From the NCBI GenBank assembly GCA_934047225.1, contig OW203987.1, positions 1,825,501-1,889,500 on the forward strand: a stretch of 64,000 nt of DNA. Direction: 5' to 3'. The notes under the pieces were generated by a model, which saw only the letters and a list, made by a program, of their open reading frames with translations, did not search any database and was not told the DNA's origin. Source of the DNA: Ypsolopha sequella. Taxonomy: Eukaryota > Arthropoda > Insecta > Lepidoptera > Ypsolophidae. The position numbers were made by a program, and so were the translations under genes. Positions 1 through 10,688 of the stretch are shown in pieces; within the stretch, counting starts at the first letter, position 1; every line of letters starts with the position of its first letter.

Positions 1-720
1 AATACGATTATTTGATTTTATTTCGTCAAAGTGCCGTGATTCGTGATGGAACAAGAAGAGTTTGTAGCACTGTTCTTTAACGTAGACTCAGATAGTGACG
101 AAAAAATATATATACATATAAATTCTTCCTTTTCGACGAAAAGTTCCACACGACTTTTCATTTGTTTCTCTCATGGCCGAATAAAACATATACTATGGTT
201 TGTCTGATCTGAACTGCTGAAATAATGGAGCGAAAACAATTTTTGACATTCCATTCCGTTCAACGCTTACATCGCCTCACCTCCGTCGCATGAGCCATGA
301 AAGTCATACGAATGAATGAACGCATTTGCTTCACTCATGGATTATTAGCCATTCACCTCATTCATTCGTAATCGATTTTAGCGAAATAATTCTATTTCGG
401 AACGCGGGGTCTAATTCCATGCTTCTACATCATCGGACAACCTAGGTGTTTCGGAACGCTACATAGAGTACATGAGTACCACTAACGGCACTGCCTGGGC
501 TGCTGCGTTCAGTTTGATCGCCCGCTTATCACTGACAGCAGGATAGCATATAAAAATTCAACGCGTGCAAAAGAGATGTAATAATCGCCGGGCGTCTGTG
601 GGCGATCAAACTGAACTCAGCCCTACATAGATTAGCCACTTGACACTTCCCACAGAGCATAAGATAAGAATTATTCCTTTATTCACCATATTCCTTTAGG
701 AAATAAAAATGGAATAAATT
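1..720. other. Upstream region with repeat remnants, no clear gene
   Basis: This is non-coding or decayed DNA upstream of NUBPL. A short open stretch starts at the ATG at 45 and has an acidic, Asp/Ser-rich N-terminus. It could be the start of a transposon protein but runs out after about 50 codons and is not assigned. Positions 348-411 share a block with 15523-15590 (AATCGATTTTAGCG and TATTTCGGAACGC), so a dispersed repeat is present. A small inverted-repeat element lies at 497-625 and is listed separately. Confidence 0.5.
497..625. repeat. Short inverted-repeat element (MITE-like)
   Basis: The arms read GTTCAGTTTGATCGCCC near 509-525 and the reverse complement GGGCGATCAAACTGAAC near 600-616, both preceded by a GGGCTG-type outer end. 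The central part carries an ACGCGTGCAAAAGAGATG string. Variants of that string also appear in the inverted-repeat elements at about 19987-20151 and 22505-22790. No coding capacity is seen. Confidence 0.65.
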
Positions 721-756
721 ATGCGGAAATTCTGTGAAATTTTCAAAGAAAAGTGC
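721..756 (+). CDS. NUBPL: Candidate first coding exon of NUBPL
   Basis: An ATG at 721 opens 12 codons (MRKFCEIFKEKC) and is followed directly by GTAGGT, a good donor. The phase is 0, which matches the phase-0 acceptor at 1094/1095. Joining would give a protein of about 309 residues, close to the usual animal NUBPL length, with a basic N-terminus suited to mitochondrial import. Nothing but phase, splice sites and length supports it. A real first exon elsewhere, or outside the window, is possible. Confidence 0.35.
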
Positions 757-1094
757 GTAGGTCACAAGATCTTGAAAATATGATCGTACAAAAAGTGCTC
801 CAAACTGTGTATTGCAATTTAATTTCAGAGTTCAGCTCGGTAGGCGTATTTTATTTTTTTAATTCGATTTTACTATTGTACAGTTTGATCTTGAGTTCTT
901 TATGCCGGCTAAAACTTGACAAAAATGTTTCGGTATCTAGATCGGTGTTCCAAAAAGGAGCAGAGAAAATGTCTACATAGCAAACTAACAGCTTGGCATA
1001 CCGGCCTTGCACCTATTTTCTTATCTACTTTCTTTTAACCATAATTTCCACCATATAGACCAACTCTCAATCTTTACTTCTCTCTGTCGTGTAG

Positions 1095-4000
1095 CTCAGG
1101 CCATGTAGCAGTATAGTAAGACTGAAACACACAAAGAATGAAGTCAACGAGCACAAAGCTAAGGTCATGTCACGAGGGTTGCCGGAGAAGAAATCATTGC
1201 CAGGAGTTAAGCACATCATACTGGTAGCTTCTGGTAAAGGAGGGGTCGGGAAGACTACTACTGCTGGTATGTATTGTAATGGAGCATTTATACTGAGCAA
1301 TAATATCACACAAATATCAACATAGGTACATATTTTTACAGTAGGTTAGATAAACTACTGTCAATAAAATATGAGAACACCTCTCCAATTAGACAAGAAT
1401 TCTATTATTGCATGCAACCCCATATCACATGTTCAAGCTATAGGTAAATAATTATCACTAAAAGTTATATATAGATCTTTATTGGAAGAATATTAATAAT
1501 ATGAATCTCAGAACGCTTATTCAAATGCAGTTTGTATGGACAGTGGCAGATATATAAGGGGGCGCATGCCCATTTATCATACACCTATGTTTCACAAATA
1601 AATTATTGATTCTGATTCTCAAACGACAGAACTTAGCAATCCGATGAATCTTTGGTCTCTGGAAACCACGTCTCTCATTTTCGTAAAGAATTAAAATGGT
1701 TACCAATCCGTCTTCACTGCATTGTCATGTTTTGTCCCGTCTCTTTAATATTACTAAGAATCCACTTTCTCCAGCTTACCTTCGTAAATATTTTGAGTTT
1801 TTGATCTCCAGGGATAGACCCTTACGTTCCAGGACTTTCTCCCTCCTTAAAACCCCTATACATAACACCTGTGCTTATGGAAACTCATTCAGTGTCTGAT
1901 CAGTCCAACTATGGAAAGCTCTTTCACATAGTATTCGCAACTGTCTTACTATCGGTTCCTTTAAGAAAAAGCTTAAAGAACACTACCTCTCACAATCTGA
2001 ATAGGTAAATATCATATATATTTATGTATTGATATATGGGTATTTTACGACCTCCCCATTCAAATGTAGTCGATTTCAGTTTACATCTGAATGTGCCGCG
2101 CCCCATTCAATCTGGCCCATTCAGACTTAATACCCAATATACATTTTTATTTTGTCATTAAACTTGTATAATTATTTGTATGTTCTTCTTCTCCGTGTAC
2201 ATGTGTATGATTACTTGGTTTATGTTACTTTTTCCTATTGTGATGGTTTTGCTGTCAGAAATCTCTGTTTAGAGATAAGCTCACCAATGTGCATTTTTTT
2301 CTCTGTAATTTTATTTTACACTTACTATACTTTGATTGTAACCTAATAAACATAATATCTTTACCAGATAATATAGGTGATAAAGTAAGTAAGTTTTAAA
2401 GTGTTTTGGCATTTTCCATTTATTTTTGCTTACTTTAAGCACATTAAGCACACTAAGCATTAAGGACTGGCTAAAAGGTGGAAGACAGGGAGTCAAGGGA
2501 GTCATGGAACAAGCTGGAGCAGGCCAACACCCTGAGAGGGGTCCAAATCTGCGGAAACTAACACTACTAACAACTAAACTAAGAAAATACTAACATTAAT
2601 ATTAAAAAGTGTAAAATTGAACACCTGTAAATTTGGAAATAAAAGGTTGTATTATTACATTAAGCACAGCATTTTCTCATAATTTTTCTTAAATGAAGAA
2701 AATGTATTACTCCCATCTCTATGCCAAAAAAGGCAATCTTGGAAAAATTCGAAAATGTTTTTGACAAAATCCCGGTTACAGTATAGTTAGGGAGATTAAT
2801 GAAAAAATTGTAAAGATTATTGTAACTGGTGATGAAATTTTATACAAATTTGCAAGTCTTACCTATGTCTATAGATGTGGAAAGATCATTTTCGGCATAT
2901 AAATAAAAATATATATATATTTCGGGCACTTATTCAGACCCATAATTAATTTACAAAATTTTGCAAAACAAAACTTTGACAATTTTTAACATTGTACTAT
3001 AAATCATAAAATTATAATTTTAATTTAAACAAATCATGTCATAATAGTAATTATTTACTTAAAACTAATTTTAATAAGTGACTTGTTACAGTCAAAGTTC
3101 CTAAGTAGTGCCAATATTCCAATTATTTGGAAATTTATTTTCAAAATATTGGATTATACATTTTGATTTTGAATTATTTCAACATGCCAATTCAATTATA
3201 TTATAATATATAATAAATTATATAAAAAATTAAATACATAAATAAATAAAATTGAGATTATTTTTTATAAACCACATCTGCTTATGTGATTAGTTCCGCA
3301 TTTTATCTCATATTTGACGAGAAAATGGTGGAAAACACTATTTTTTTCATGTTTTCGTAGTTAGGTGTTAAGCGAACAATTATTTTAAATATATTAATCG
3401 GCGAGAGAGTGAGGAATATGGCGACTGAGTTGCTTTGGCATTTTACATATATTGTCATTATTATTACTACAGCAAAATGTTTTGGAATATTGAAAAACTG
3501 TCAAAAATGAAGCTATTACAATGTTGTTATTACAATTCATTATTCGCTTATGAAACGTGGTCTTAAATCTACGCATGAGGGCAAAGAAATATAAATATAT
3601 ATTATCTGTTAAGGAGAATAGAAATATTGAAAAGGTAATGATCAACTATTTCAATTCTCTGCAGCAAAGGACATCTGATTACCAGTTGCGTGCATAGAAC
3701 TTTTTTCCGGAAAAGCAATCAGAAGGTCAAGATTGAAAATAAAAAAAATATGAAAAAATTTAAATAACACTTTGAAAAAAAAAGTTTGGGTGACGCTAGG
3801 GTAGGCACTGACTACCCTAGCGTGAACATTTTCACACAAACTTTCCGGAAAAAAGTTGTATGCACGCCACTGCTGATTACGACTCTGACTAATTACAAAA
3901 GTTGTATGCACGCCACTGCTGATTACGTAATAAGTTGTATGCACGCCACTGCTGATTACGACTCTGACTAATTACAAAAGTTGTATGCACGCCACTGCTG

Positions 4001-7000
4001 ATTACGACTCTGACTAATTACAAAAGTTGTATGCACGCCACTGCTGATTACGACTCTGACTAATTACAAAAGTTGTATGCACGCCACTGCTGATTACGAC
4101 TCTGACTAATTACAAAAGTTGTATGCACGCCACTGCTGATTACGACTCTGACTAATTACAAAAGTTGTATGCACGCCACTGCTGATTACGACTCTGACTA
4201 ATTACAAAAGTTGTATGCACGCCACTGCTGATTACGACTCTGACTAATTACAAAAGTTGTATGCACGCCACTGCTGATTACGACTCTGACTAACTACATA
4301 GTTTTAATTAGAATATTTTCGATTTTACCATTTTATTTTTAAGAAATATATACAACTTTTTATAATTTCTGTGTAAGTGGATATATTTAGATAGAGAAAT
4401 AAAAATTATTTGTACTTTAGTACTTGAGTAATGTTCAGGAAGATATCCCGTAAAAAATATTGTCATCCACTTTTTGACTCTTGCTCGTAGTTATTGACCC
4501 TGTTCCGATCATTGGTTATTAGTTATAAGTAGACATCGGATTGTATGCACTAACAAAGTGCCAAAATATGCATGCAAATATGCACTAAAAACTGTTGATA
4601 TGCCCAAAATATGCACAATGCAAAATCAAAAAACCATTTTATATTTTTATATATTCTAATTAAAGACGATACAAAAACAGCGAAATATACTTAAAATAAC
4701 GCATAGTTTTTGTGACAATATACAATTAGGTGTTTTTCCACGTTTTCGAACGCAAATTTGTGAAGTTTGTCACCCAGTATCAATTAGTACGCCGAATACG
4801 ACCTCTCTACATCAACTGACGTCATTGGACAAAACGCACGCACTGGTCAGTCAGTTTACTCAGCCACTGCGCTCACGCCCTACACGTCTTCGTACCTAGA
4901 TCCCTATACGTACCTCCCGCTACTAAACGAAATATGCACAATTAGGAAAAAAGGCTAAAATATACATTAACGCCGTAATTAGATATTTATTTGCATTTGC
5001 ATATGCAAATGCATAAAATCCGATGTCTTTATAAGTATAACACCCATAGCCCAAGATGTCCCCCCCTTGAATTTTTTGGCTTAGTATTATCGCCAGTTTC
5101 CGGCTTCCTCAACTTCATTTTATAATGATTTAAGACAATTTTTTAGATAAACTGCTTATACCTACATTTTATTTTATGAATGACTAATTTTTTACATAAT
5201 TTTCTCCATATTTCAGTGAATCTCGCATGTGCTATGAAGGTGATAGAGCCTGACAAGGAGATAGGACTTCTCGACGCGGACGTGTTTGGTCCATCAGTGC
5301 CCCTCATGATGAATCTCAGTGGCGAGCCGATGCTGAATGACAACCATCAGATTGAGCCCTTACTCAATTATGGAGTTAAATGGTATTTGTTTTGAAAATT
5401 GGTACAACCACTTTATGTAGAGAGGATGGATAAAAGAAGAGTACGCCCTCGCGAGGACGTCACACGCGCCGAAGCACCCTGAAGTGCGTTCATTAAATAG
5501 CCCTGGGCTGGGTAGGAACACTGGGGTTGTAACGCTGAGTTTTTGAACGGGTTTCGTCGTGTGACGACACTCCAAACGTCGGTTGTCATTTTTGCATTAT
5601 ATTTAGTATAATAACGTTGAGAGGACCTCCTCTACACGAAATTTAACGTAAATATATCAACTATAACGTTGAGAAGACCCCCCTCGGTACAAAAATTAAC
5701 GTCATTTCATTTACGAAAATTAACGTGAATGTCAGGTGACGTTTGGAGCCTATACGAACCTTGCGAACCCTGCTCAGAGTTGATGTTGAAAAAGTCGACA
5801 CCAGTGTAGCGACACTGTCATTTTTGAACGGTCGGTGTTGAGACGCGAGTTCATTTTTGAACGGGTTAGTGTTGCGACCCGGGTAAGAAACACAACTCGG
5901 TGTGAGTTTATGAACGACTATCTGCGGAGCCTGATTGATCAAGCATATAAAATGGTAATTTTGTAATTTATGTACATATATTACGGCCAGGCTTAAAGTA
6001 AACTAGGGGATTTCATCACAGGTTGGTCAAGGCCACAATAATACATTGGTTGCGTGCTGGTACTCGATGGGATAAAAACTACCACCGAATGCGCCCCTAA
6101 AATCGGTCTGATTGACTAAACGGTCAGCCCAACTTGCGGCAGCAAATGTTTTTCTAGCTGTACTTATCGAGTGTTATCATATGGACAAAGTTTGATGGTG
6201 ATATTTGAGACCTGCCAAGGTCTGCCGGCTTTTTAGGAGTAACTTTTTGTATTTTACTCCTGGTTTTAGCTTTTTAAACGAATTGATTTTCATAAATATC
6301 TTAATGTAGGACATGGGCGCATTAGTGGAAGAACAAATAAGAAAATTGTTAATTTATTATTCCATGTAGTCGAGTACTACTTGACCAACTTATTTTTGGA
6401 GTTTTGTTTCAATTAGTTCGTATTTTAAACGTATAAAACAATATATTACTGAGATTATGTTTATTTTGCGAAATCCATCGCTATAAATACTCTAAATATT
6501 ATTAGAGTGCAATACAAACTAGAAAAGATCAATTAGAAACAAACCCAAAGACAAGAATATGAAAAAATTCCCCGGACCAGGATTCGAAACTGCGACCTCT
6601 TGTTATCAAGACAAGCGCGCTACCAATTGCGCCACCGAGGTTCCTACCCAGACCGGTGAATTCTTCCATCATACTTGTCCACTGTTATTTTTTGCTTCTA
6701 CCTGATATACTAGCTTGTACAGCACATATAGAACGCTCACGGGGGCGTTATGTGATTTCACGCCTTGTTCTTAATTGGTAGTTTCTTAATTGGTAAATCC
6801 TCGGGGATTTATGTAGTGACGATATATTTATATTTATTTAGATTGATAACAATTTCAGCATGTCCATGGGCTTGCTGGTGTCAGGCGAGAACGCCGTGGT
6901 GTGGCGCGGCCTGATGGTGATGCAAGCCTTGGACCGACTGACACGGCACGTGGCGTGGGGCCCGCTCGACTGTCTTATTGTGGACACGCCCCCCGGCACG

Positions 7001-8464
7001 GGCGATACTCATCTCTCGCTCGCACAGAACTTACCTATTGATGGTGTGTATTGGCTTTAATTTTATCTACAGGGAAGCGAAATGTTAACGAGTGCGCATA
7101 GCGCGGTCCCAGCTTGAATTCTCGGGAGGGGGGGCGGCTCATGAGCTTGTGTAGATCAAGTATTTAATTGTTAATAAATATATTATATGTTCCTTTTGTA
7201 AGCTTTATTTATTTCTTTTGTTTATTAATTAGTATTAAAAGATTAAAAATATATATTATTAGGTATATTTTTTCAATTGTTTTAATACAAATTAATAAAC
7301 AAAAGAAATGAGTATTTTCATTTTCATAGAAAATCAACCATCCAGGGATTGTCATGGCCACGTCTCATCCTGGGCTCCCATATAATAAACGTGTCTTTGT
7401 TAGGCGTCCTTAGGGATATTCCAACGTAACAAGCATTGGCTGCGCCGGAACAAGTAAGGCTTAAGCCTCCTATCATAGATTTTTATTTAAGTTATCTGTT
7501 ATTTTTATAGAGCATGTGCCAAGTTATTTTCAATTATTTGGGCTGAGTCCCAAAGCACGCCCCCTTTCGCCGCAAATGGTAACAAGTAAACCAAATCAAC
7601 TCATGTGACAATGCGATCGCTTGTAAGTTTTCATTCGTTCGCCATAAAGATTGGGGTAATTATATGCAGGCCTACGCGGAGTTGTTATCATTTTAATCGT
7701 ATATATATATATATATATATAGCTACATCAATTAAATAAACCTTTAATTTAGTTCATGTACATTTATTATTTTATTACATATATTTTTATTAGATTAAAT
7801 TTGACTTGTAAAAAGTGTATTATACATATGTATATACCTACTTTGCAAAACAAAGTATTTGAATTTGAATTTATTTGCTAGCAAACATACCTATCATTAC
7901 ATGTCGAAAAATGGAGCGCTTTCGCTGCTTCGGCGCTATTCATAGTTTTTGAACGAACGATGGCAATATCTGTCATAGAAAAATGCTATAAACTTATTAG
8001 GAAAATCTTATAAAAAATACTTAAACTCTTAAAAAATGAAATAAGTAATGGTTATTTAATTATCAATTCATAAACAAACTTATTTCTCTGCAGGTGCCTT
8101 AGTAGTAACAACTCCACAATCAGCGGCGCTGCAAGTGACAAGGCGCGGCGTGAATATGTTCGAGAAACTGAAAGTACCCATCATTGGTCTCGTCGAAAAC
8201 ATGTCCCACGCCATCTGCACCAAATGCGGCACCAAAAACTACATCTTTGGCAACGAAACGAAAGAAACTGCCAAACAAATGGGCCTCGAGATTATCGAAA
8301 GCTTCGAAGTCGATCAAAGCATGTCAGAGTGTATAAACAGCGGTAAACCCGCAATCTATGCGCTGCCGGACAGTATACACGCCGAAAAGTATAGGCGGCT
8401 GGCTAATAGGGTCTTCAACTACATAGAAAATATTAAAAAGGACCAGGCAGCAAAGGAGCAATAG
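1095..8464 (+). CDS. NUBPL: Iron-sulfur protein NUBPL (Ind1), complex I assembly factor
   Basis: The exons are 1095-1266, 5217-5382, 6859-7043 and 8094-8464. All borders are GT/AG with matching phases, and together they give 297 residues plus TAG. Exon 1 has MSRGLP followed by the deviant Walker A motif [10 protein letters not shown]. Exon 2 has the switch region [13 protein letters not shown]. Exon 3 has MSMGLLV and the DTPPGTGD motif. Exon 4 has the CTKC (CxxC) pair that binds the bridging Fe-S cluster. These are the landmarks of the Mrp/NBP35 P-loop family, and the order matches NUBPL. The family protein delivers 4Fe-4S clusters to complex I subunits in the mitochondrial matrix. The first 10-25 residues (targeting peptide) are missing from this span; see the candidate exon at 721. 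Introns 1-3 are filled with mobile DNA but the coding exons look intact. Confidence 0.93.
1600..2350 (+). pseudogene. 3' end of a non-LTR retrotransposon, in NUBPL intron 1
   Basis: Translation of 1690-2002 gives a C-terminal tail typical of Jockey/CR1-type reverse transcriptases, including [22 protein letters not shown] and, after an in-frame TGA at about 1897, [12 protein letters not shown] and [13 protein letters not shown]. The stretch lacks the reverse transcriptase core. It is followed by an AT-rich 3' UTR-like segment ending near AATAAACATAATATC. It is a 5'-truncated, dead LINE copy inserted in the same direction as the host gene. Exact ends were not found. Confidence 0.7.
3790..3825. 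repeat. Short perfect hairpin
   Basis: ACGCTAGGGTAG and its reverse complement CTACCCTAGCGT flank a 7-base loop (GCACTGA). It lies just upstream of the 46-bp minisatellite in NUBPL intron 1. No function can be assigned. Confidence 0.7.
3853..4294 (+). repeat. 46-bp minisatellite, about ten copies
   Basis: The unit contains GTTGTATGCACGCCACTGCT followed by GATTACGACTCTGACTAATT. Successive GTTGTA starts fall at 3855, 3901, 3934, 3980, 4026, 4072, 4118, 4164, 4210 and 4256. All spacings are 46 bp except one shortened 33-bp unit that starts at 3901. The units are nearly identical, so expansion is recent. The array sits in intron 1 of NUBPL. Confidence 0.95.
4531..5028. mobile_element. Non-autonomous hAT MITE, 498 bp, exact 8-bp TSD
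   Basis: The ends read AGACATCGGATT on the left and the reverse complement AATCCGATGTCT on the right. TTATAAGT is present on both sides (4523-4530 and 5029-5036), a perfect 8-bp target-site duplication as made by hAT transposases. Internal sequence is rich in repeated ATATGCA/TGCATAT strings, which may be transposase-binding sites. There is no coding capacity. It lies about 190 bp before exon 2 of NUBPL. Confidence 0.92.
5440..5940. repeat. Decayed repeat with inverted and direct motifs
   Basis: The segment in NUBPL intron 2 holds CTCCAAACGTC near 5570 and its reverse complement GACGTTTGGAG near 5740. TTTTTGAACGG is repeated at about 5530, 5822 and 5851, and AACGTTGAGA occurs twice. It looks like an old non-autonomous element, but the termini were not resolved. 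Confidence 0.4.
6570..6641 (-). repeat. tRNA-like sequence (pseudo-tRNA or SINE head)
   Basis: Read on the minus strand it has the tRNA order: an A-box-like TGGCGCAATTGGTAGCGCG with a GCGC/GCGC D stem, a CTTGT/ACAAG anticodon stem around loop CTTGATA, and a B-box-like TTCGAATCCTGG. The T stem and acceptor stem are mispaired, and a TGA (Ser) anticodon without a long variable arm is unlikely. I therefore read it as a tRNA-derived relic in NUBPL intron 2, not a working tRNA. Confidence 0.6.
7205..7310. repeat. AT-rich inverted repeat in NUBPL intron 3
   Basis: ATTTCTTTTGTTTATTAATT and, about 80 bp on, AATTAATAAACAAAAGAAAT face each other. It is probably a small MITE or fold-back. A (TA)n run follows further on at about 7702-7722. 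The rest of 7044-8093 shows no gene. Confidence 0.6.
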
Positions 8465-8616
8465 GGCTACACAAAAAATTCAAGAATCTAATATAAGTAG
8501 TTGTTGCATTTAATTATTAAATATTATACATACGTAAATTATAGTTGTTTCTTTACATCTGTCGGAATATCGTAAGGCTATTTGTTATTGCCCCCCCCCC
8601 CCCCACCAGATATACA

Positions 8617-9077
8617 CAGTAGCGGCGTTAAGGTAGGGCGCGGTTGGGCGACTGCCCAGGGCGCCAGACATCAAGGGGCGCCAGCGCCCCCTCGTCAGTT
8701 TGGATCACGGGATGGCGCGGCGAGCGTAGTTGCAAATAGGTTGGGTCAGTCCAGGCCCCCAGCTTGAAGTTAGTTTCACTTTGGGAAGAATTTCAACACT
8801 CGCGCCCTCGTGAGTTTTGACATTATCTCAATCTAGATTGACAAACTTGGCAACTCTATCAATCGAAAATGAAATAGCAAAAAACATAGATTTCGGTGTC
8901 TTAATAAAGGAGTTTGCTAGAAGAAAGGCAAGAAAAGTAAAATTTTGTTAAATTATGTTAAAATAAATGGTCATGATTTTAGATTGAAATAATCTTTCCC
9001 TTGTTTTTTTTCCTTTTTTGCACATGAATAATTTAGGAAACAGATAGGGGGCGCCGTTAATGCTAAAACCGGCACTG
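8617..9077. mobile_element. Non-autonomous hAT-like element, 461 bp
   Basis: The left end CAGTAGCGG and the right end CCGGCACTG (reverse complement CAGTGCCGG) fit the hAT terminal consensus CAGNGNCGG. The flanking octamers GATATACA and GATATATG agree at 6 of 8 positions, an aged target-site duplication. The GC-rich GGGCGCC-containing ends surround an AT-rich centre without a gene. It lies 150 bp downstream of the NUBPL stop. Confidence 0.75.
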
Positions 9078-9550
9078 GATATATGTTAAAGGACTCACAC
9101 ATTCAGCAGTACCATTGATGGCATTTATTGTAATATTAAACGCAACTGATTGTTACTTTTAGAACGCAGCAGCTGCTTATGTATGTCAAGATGGAGGTTT
9201 AGTCCTCAAAACATTCTGAGGTTAGTCTATTGTCGATTCTCTACTTATGTGATACGCATGATCCGTATACTGAAATATAGTAAATAAACATAAACCCCAG
9301 AAGCTTTTTTTTTCATTACAACAGTATTGTATTTTCCCTTTATTGTGAATGAAAATTTCCTATTTAATTATGTTTTTTTTTTCTTGTTTACTTACACTTA
9401 TTTTAACGTTACAGAATATGAAACCTAATCAGCCCCCCCAGAAGATGTTTCTAGATCCGCCCAAAAGTGTTCTGTGGATCCGCCACTGTAGCTATATAGG
9501 TAGATGATGATAAAGTCGTAAATAAAACTGACGGGATGACGGTTAAATAA

Positions 9551-9820
9551 CAGTCGCTCGGTACAAAGTGCACACCTTAACTTTGTTTTTTTTTTTATAA
9601 GTTAGGTTTATAAATTAACAGCTTGAAATTTAATGCACAATTAGCCATGATTTTCTCGAAACAAACTGAAAACAGCATTTTATTTTCAAACTGTTGATTT
9701 ATAAACATAACTTATTCTGAATTATTGGCGCAAATTGCCATAGGTCAATATCTATTTACTTTTAACTTCTTAACAAAAAAAAACAAAGTTAAGTTGAGCA
9801 CTTTGTATCGAGCAACTGAC
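9551..9820. repeat. MITE with about 45-bp inverted ends
   Basis: Left GGTACAAAGTGCACACC continues into TTAACTTTGTTTTTTTTT; right AAAACAAAGTTAAGTTGAGC continues into ACTTTGTATCGAG. These are imperfect reverse complements about 270 bp apart. There is no coding potential and the target-site duplication is unclear. Confidence 0.7.
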
Positions 9821-9874
9821 ATTAAACTTAAGCATGTGAATAATCTGTACTATTACAGGTGAAATCTTTGATTA

Positions 9875-10059
9875 CAGGGTTATTTTTGGACCCCTAGATA
9901 AATTTGCGCAAGGGTGACCGAACGCGCCTAGGTGTACAAAGTGGCGTAAAAAGCGGATTTAAAAAAGGAAAAGTTATATTTTTTACCATTATTTTTTAAA
10001 TTTCTTTCCATAAATCATATTTAATTTTACTTTTGGCTAGGGGTGCAAAAATAACCCTG
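9875..10059. mobile_element. 185-bp TA-flanked MITE (Tc1/mariner-type ends)
   Basis: The ends are CAGGGTTATTTTTGGACCCC and, as reverse complement of the right side, CAGGGTTATTTTTGCACCCC, differing at one base over about 20. TA dinucleotides flank both sides (9873-9874 and 10060-10061). TA duplication and CAGGG-type ends point to a Tc1/mariner-related mobiliser. It carries no gene. Confidence 0.8.
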
Positions 10060-10061
10060 TA

Positions 10062-10680
10062 TATGCGGTTGTCTGCACTTCTGAAACTGCACTAGGTAAA
10101 TGTAAATTTTACTTCGTAAAAGTCGTAGACAGAGAATACTCTGTCTAGGGTAAAAGTGAAAGAGATAAGACAGACGGAATATATTCACTAATCGTTTTGG
10201 AACAGCCACCAAATAAAATGGCTTTACAAGTCATTCCGAAGAATTCAATAACCCAGAAACCAAAAATTGGCGCGTAATGTTATGACAAATGTCAAAGTGA
10301 AAATTTACTCCTGAATTTAAGGCGTGTAAAATGGAACCAGCGACTTCGTTTTCACTCGGGTGGTTGTGGAAAGCTCAGAATAATATTCTGAGGTGGATAG
10401 GTTGACAGTTAAATTTTATATTTTTTACCCGGGCGTTTAGGAACGCAGCCTATATGCATTAAGGTTGCATTAATAACAATAACATTATCTTATATATCTC
10501 TAATAATTCGTGTTTGTGTGATAAAACTTGTTGAATAACAAGCTTTCCAAATTTTTATACTTGTCACGTCAGATTTTGACGCTTCGCGTTTTATTCTAAG
10601 CGCTTCGCATACAGTCCACTAAAATCAATATTTTTAATTGATTGGCGAAGCCACTATTATGGGGCCCCTCTCTTGTGGAG
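10062..10680. other. Intergenic stretch without a recognised gene
   Basis: Mostly AT-rich sequence with no convincing reading frame. The last part, with GGGGCCCCTCTCTTGTGGAG, belongs to a GC-rich repeat that resumes after the hAT insertion at 12121 (GTCCCGGGGCTGTAGCCCCG). Confidence 0.5.
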
Positions 10681-10688
10681 GTCCCGGG

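Noticed and set aside
3394..3971. Small frames around the intron-1 minisatellite
   Set aside because: One is built from the 46-bp units; the others lie in AT-rich intron sequence with no similarity.
3853..4294. A CRISPR array
   Set aside because: The 46-bp units are head-to-tail without unique spacers and lie in a eukaryotic intron. The same holds for the 43-bp array at 22860.
6570..6641. A tRNA gene
   Set aside because: A- and B-box-like parts and an anticodon stem are present, but the T and acceptor stems do not pair well and a UGA anticodon would need a long serine variable arm. Better read as a tRNA-derived relic.
8582..8767. A Pro/Gly-rich small protein
   Set aside because: It spans a poly-C run and the GC-rich end of a hAT-like element; it is a by-product of base composition.
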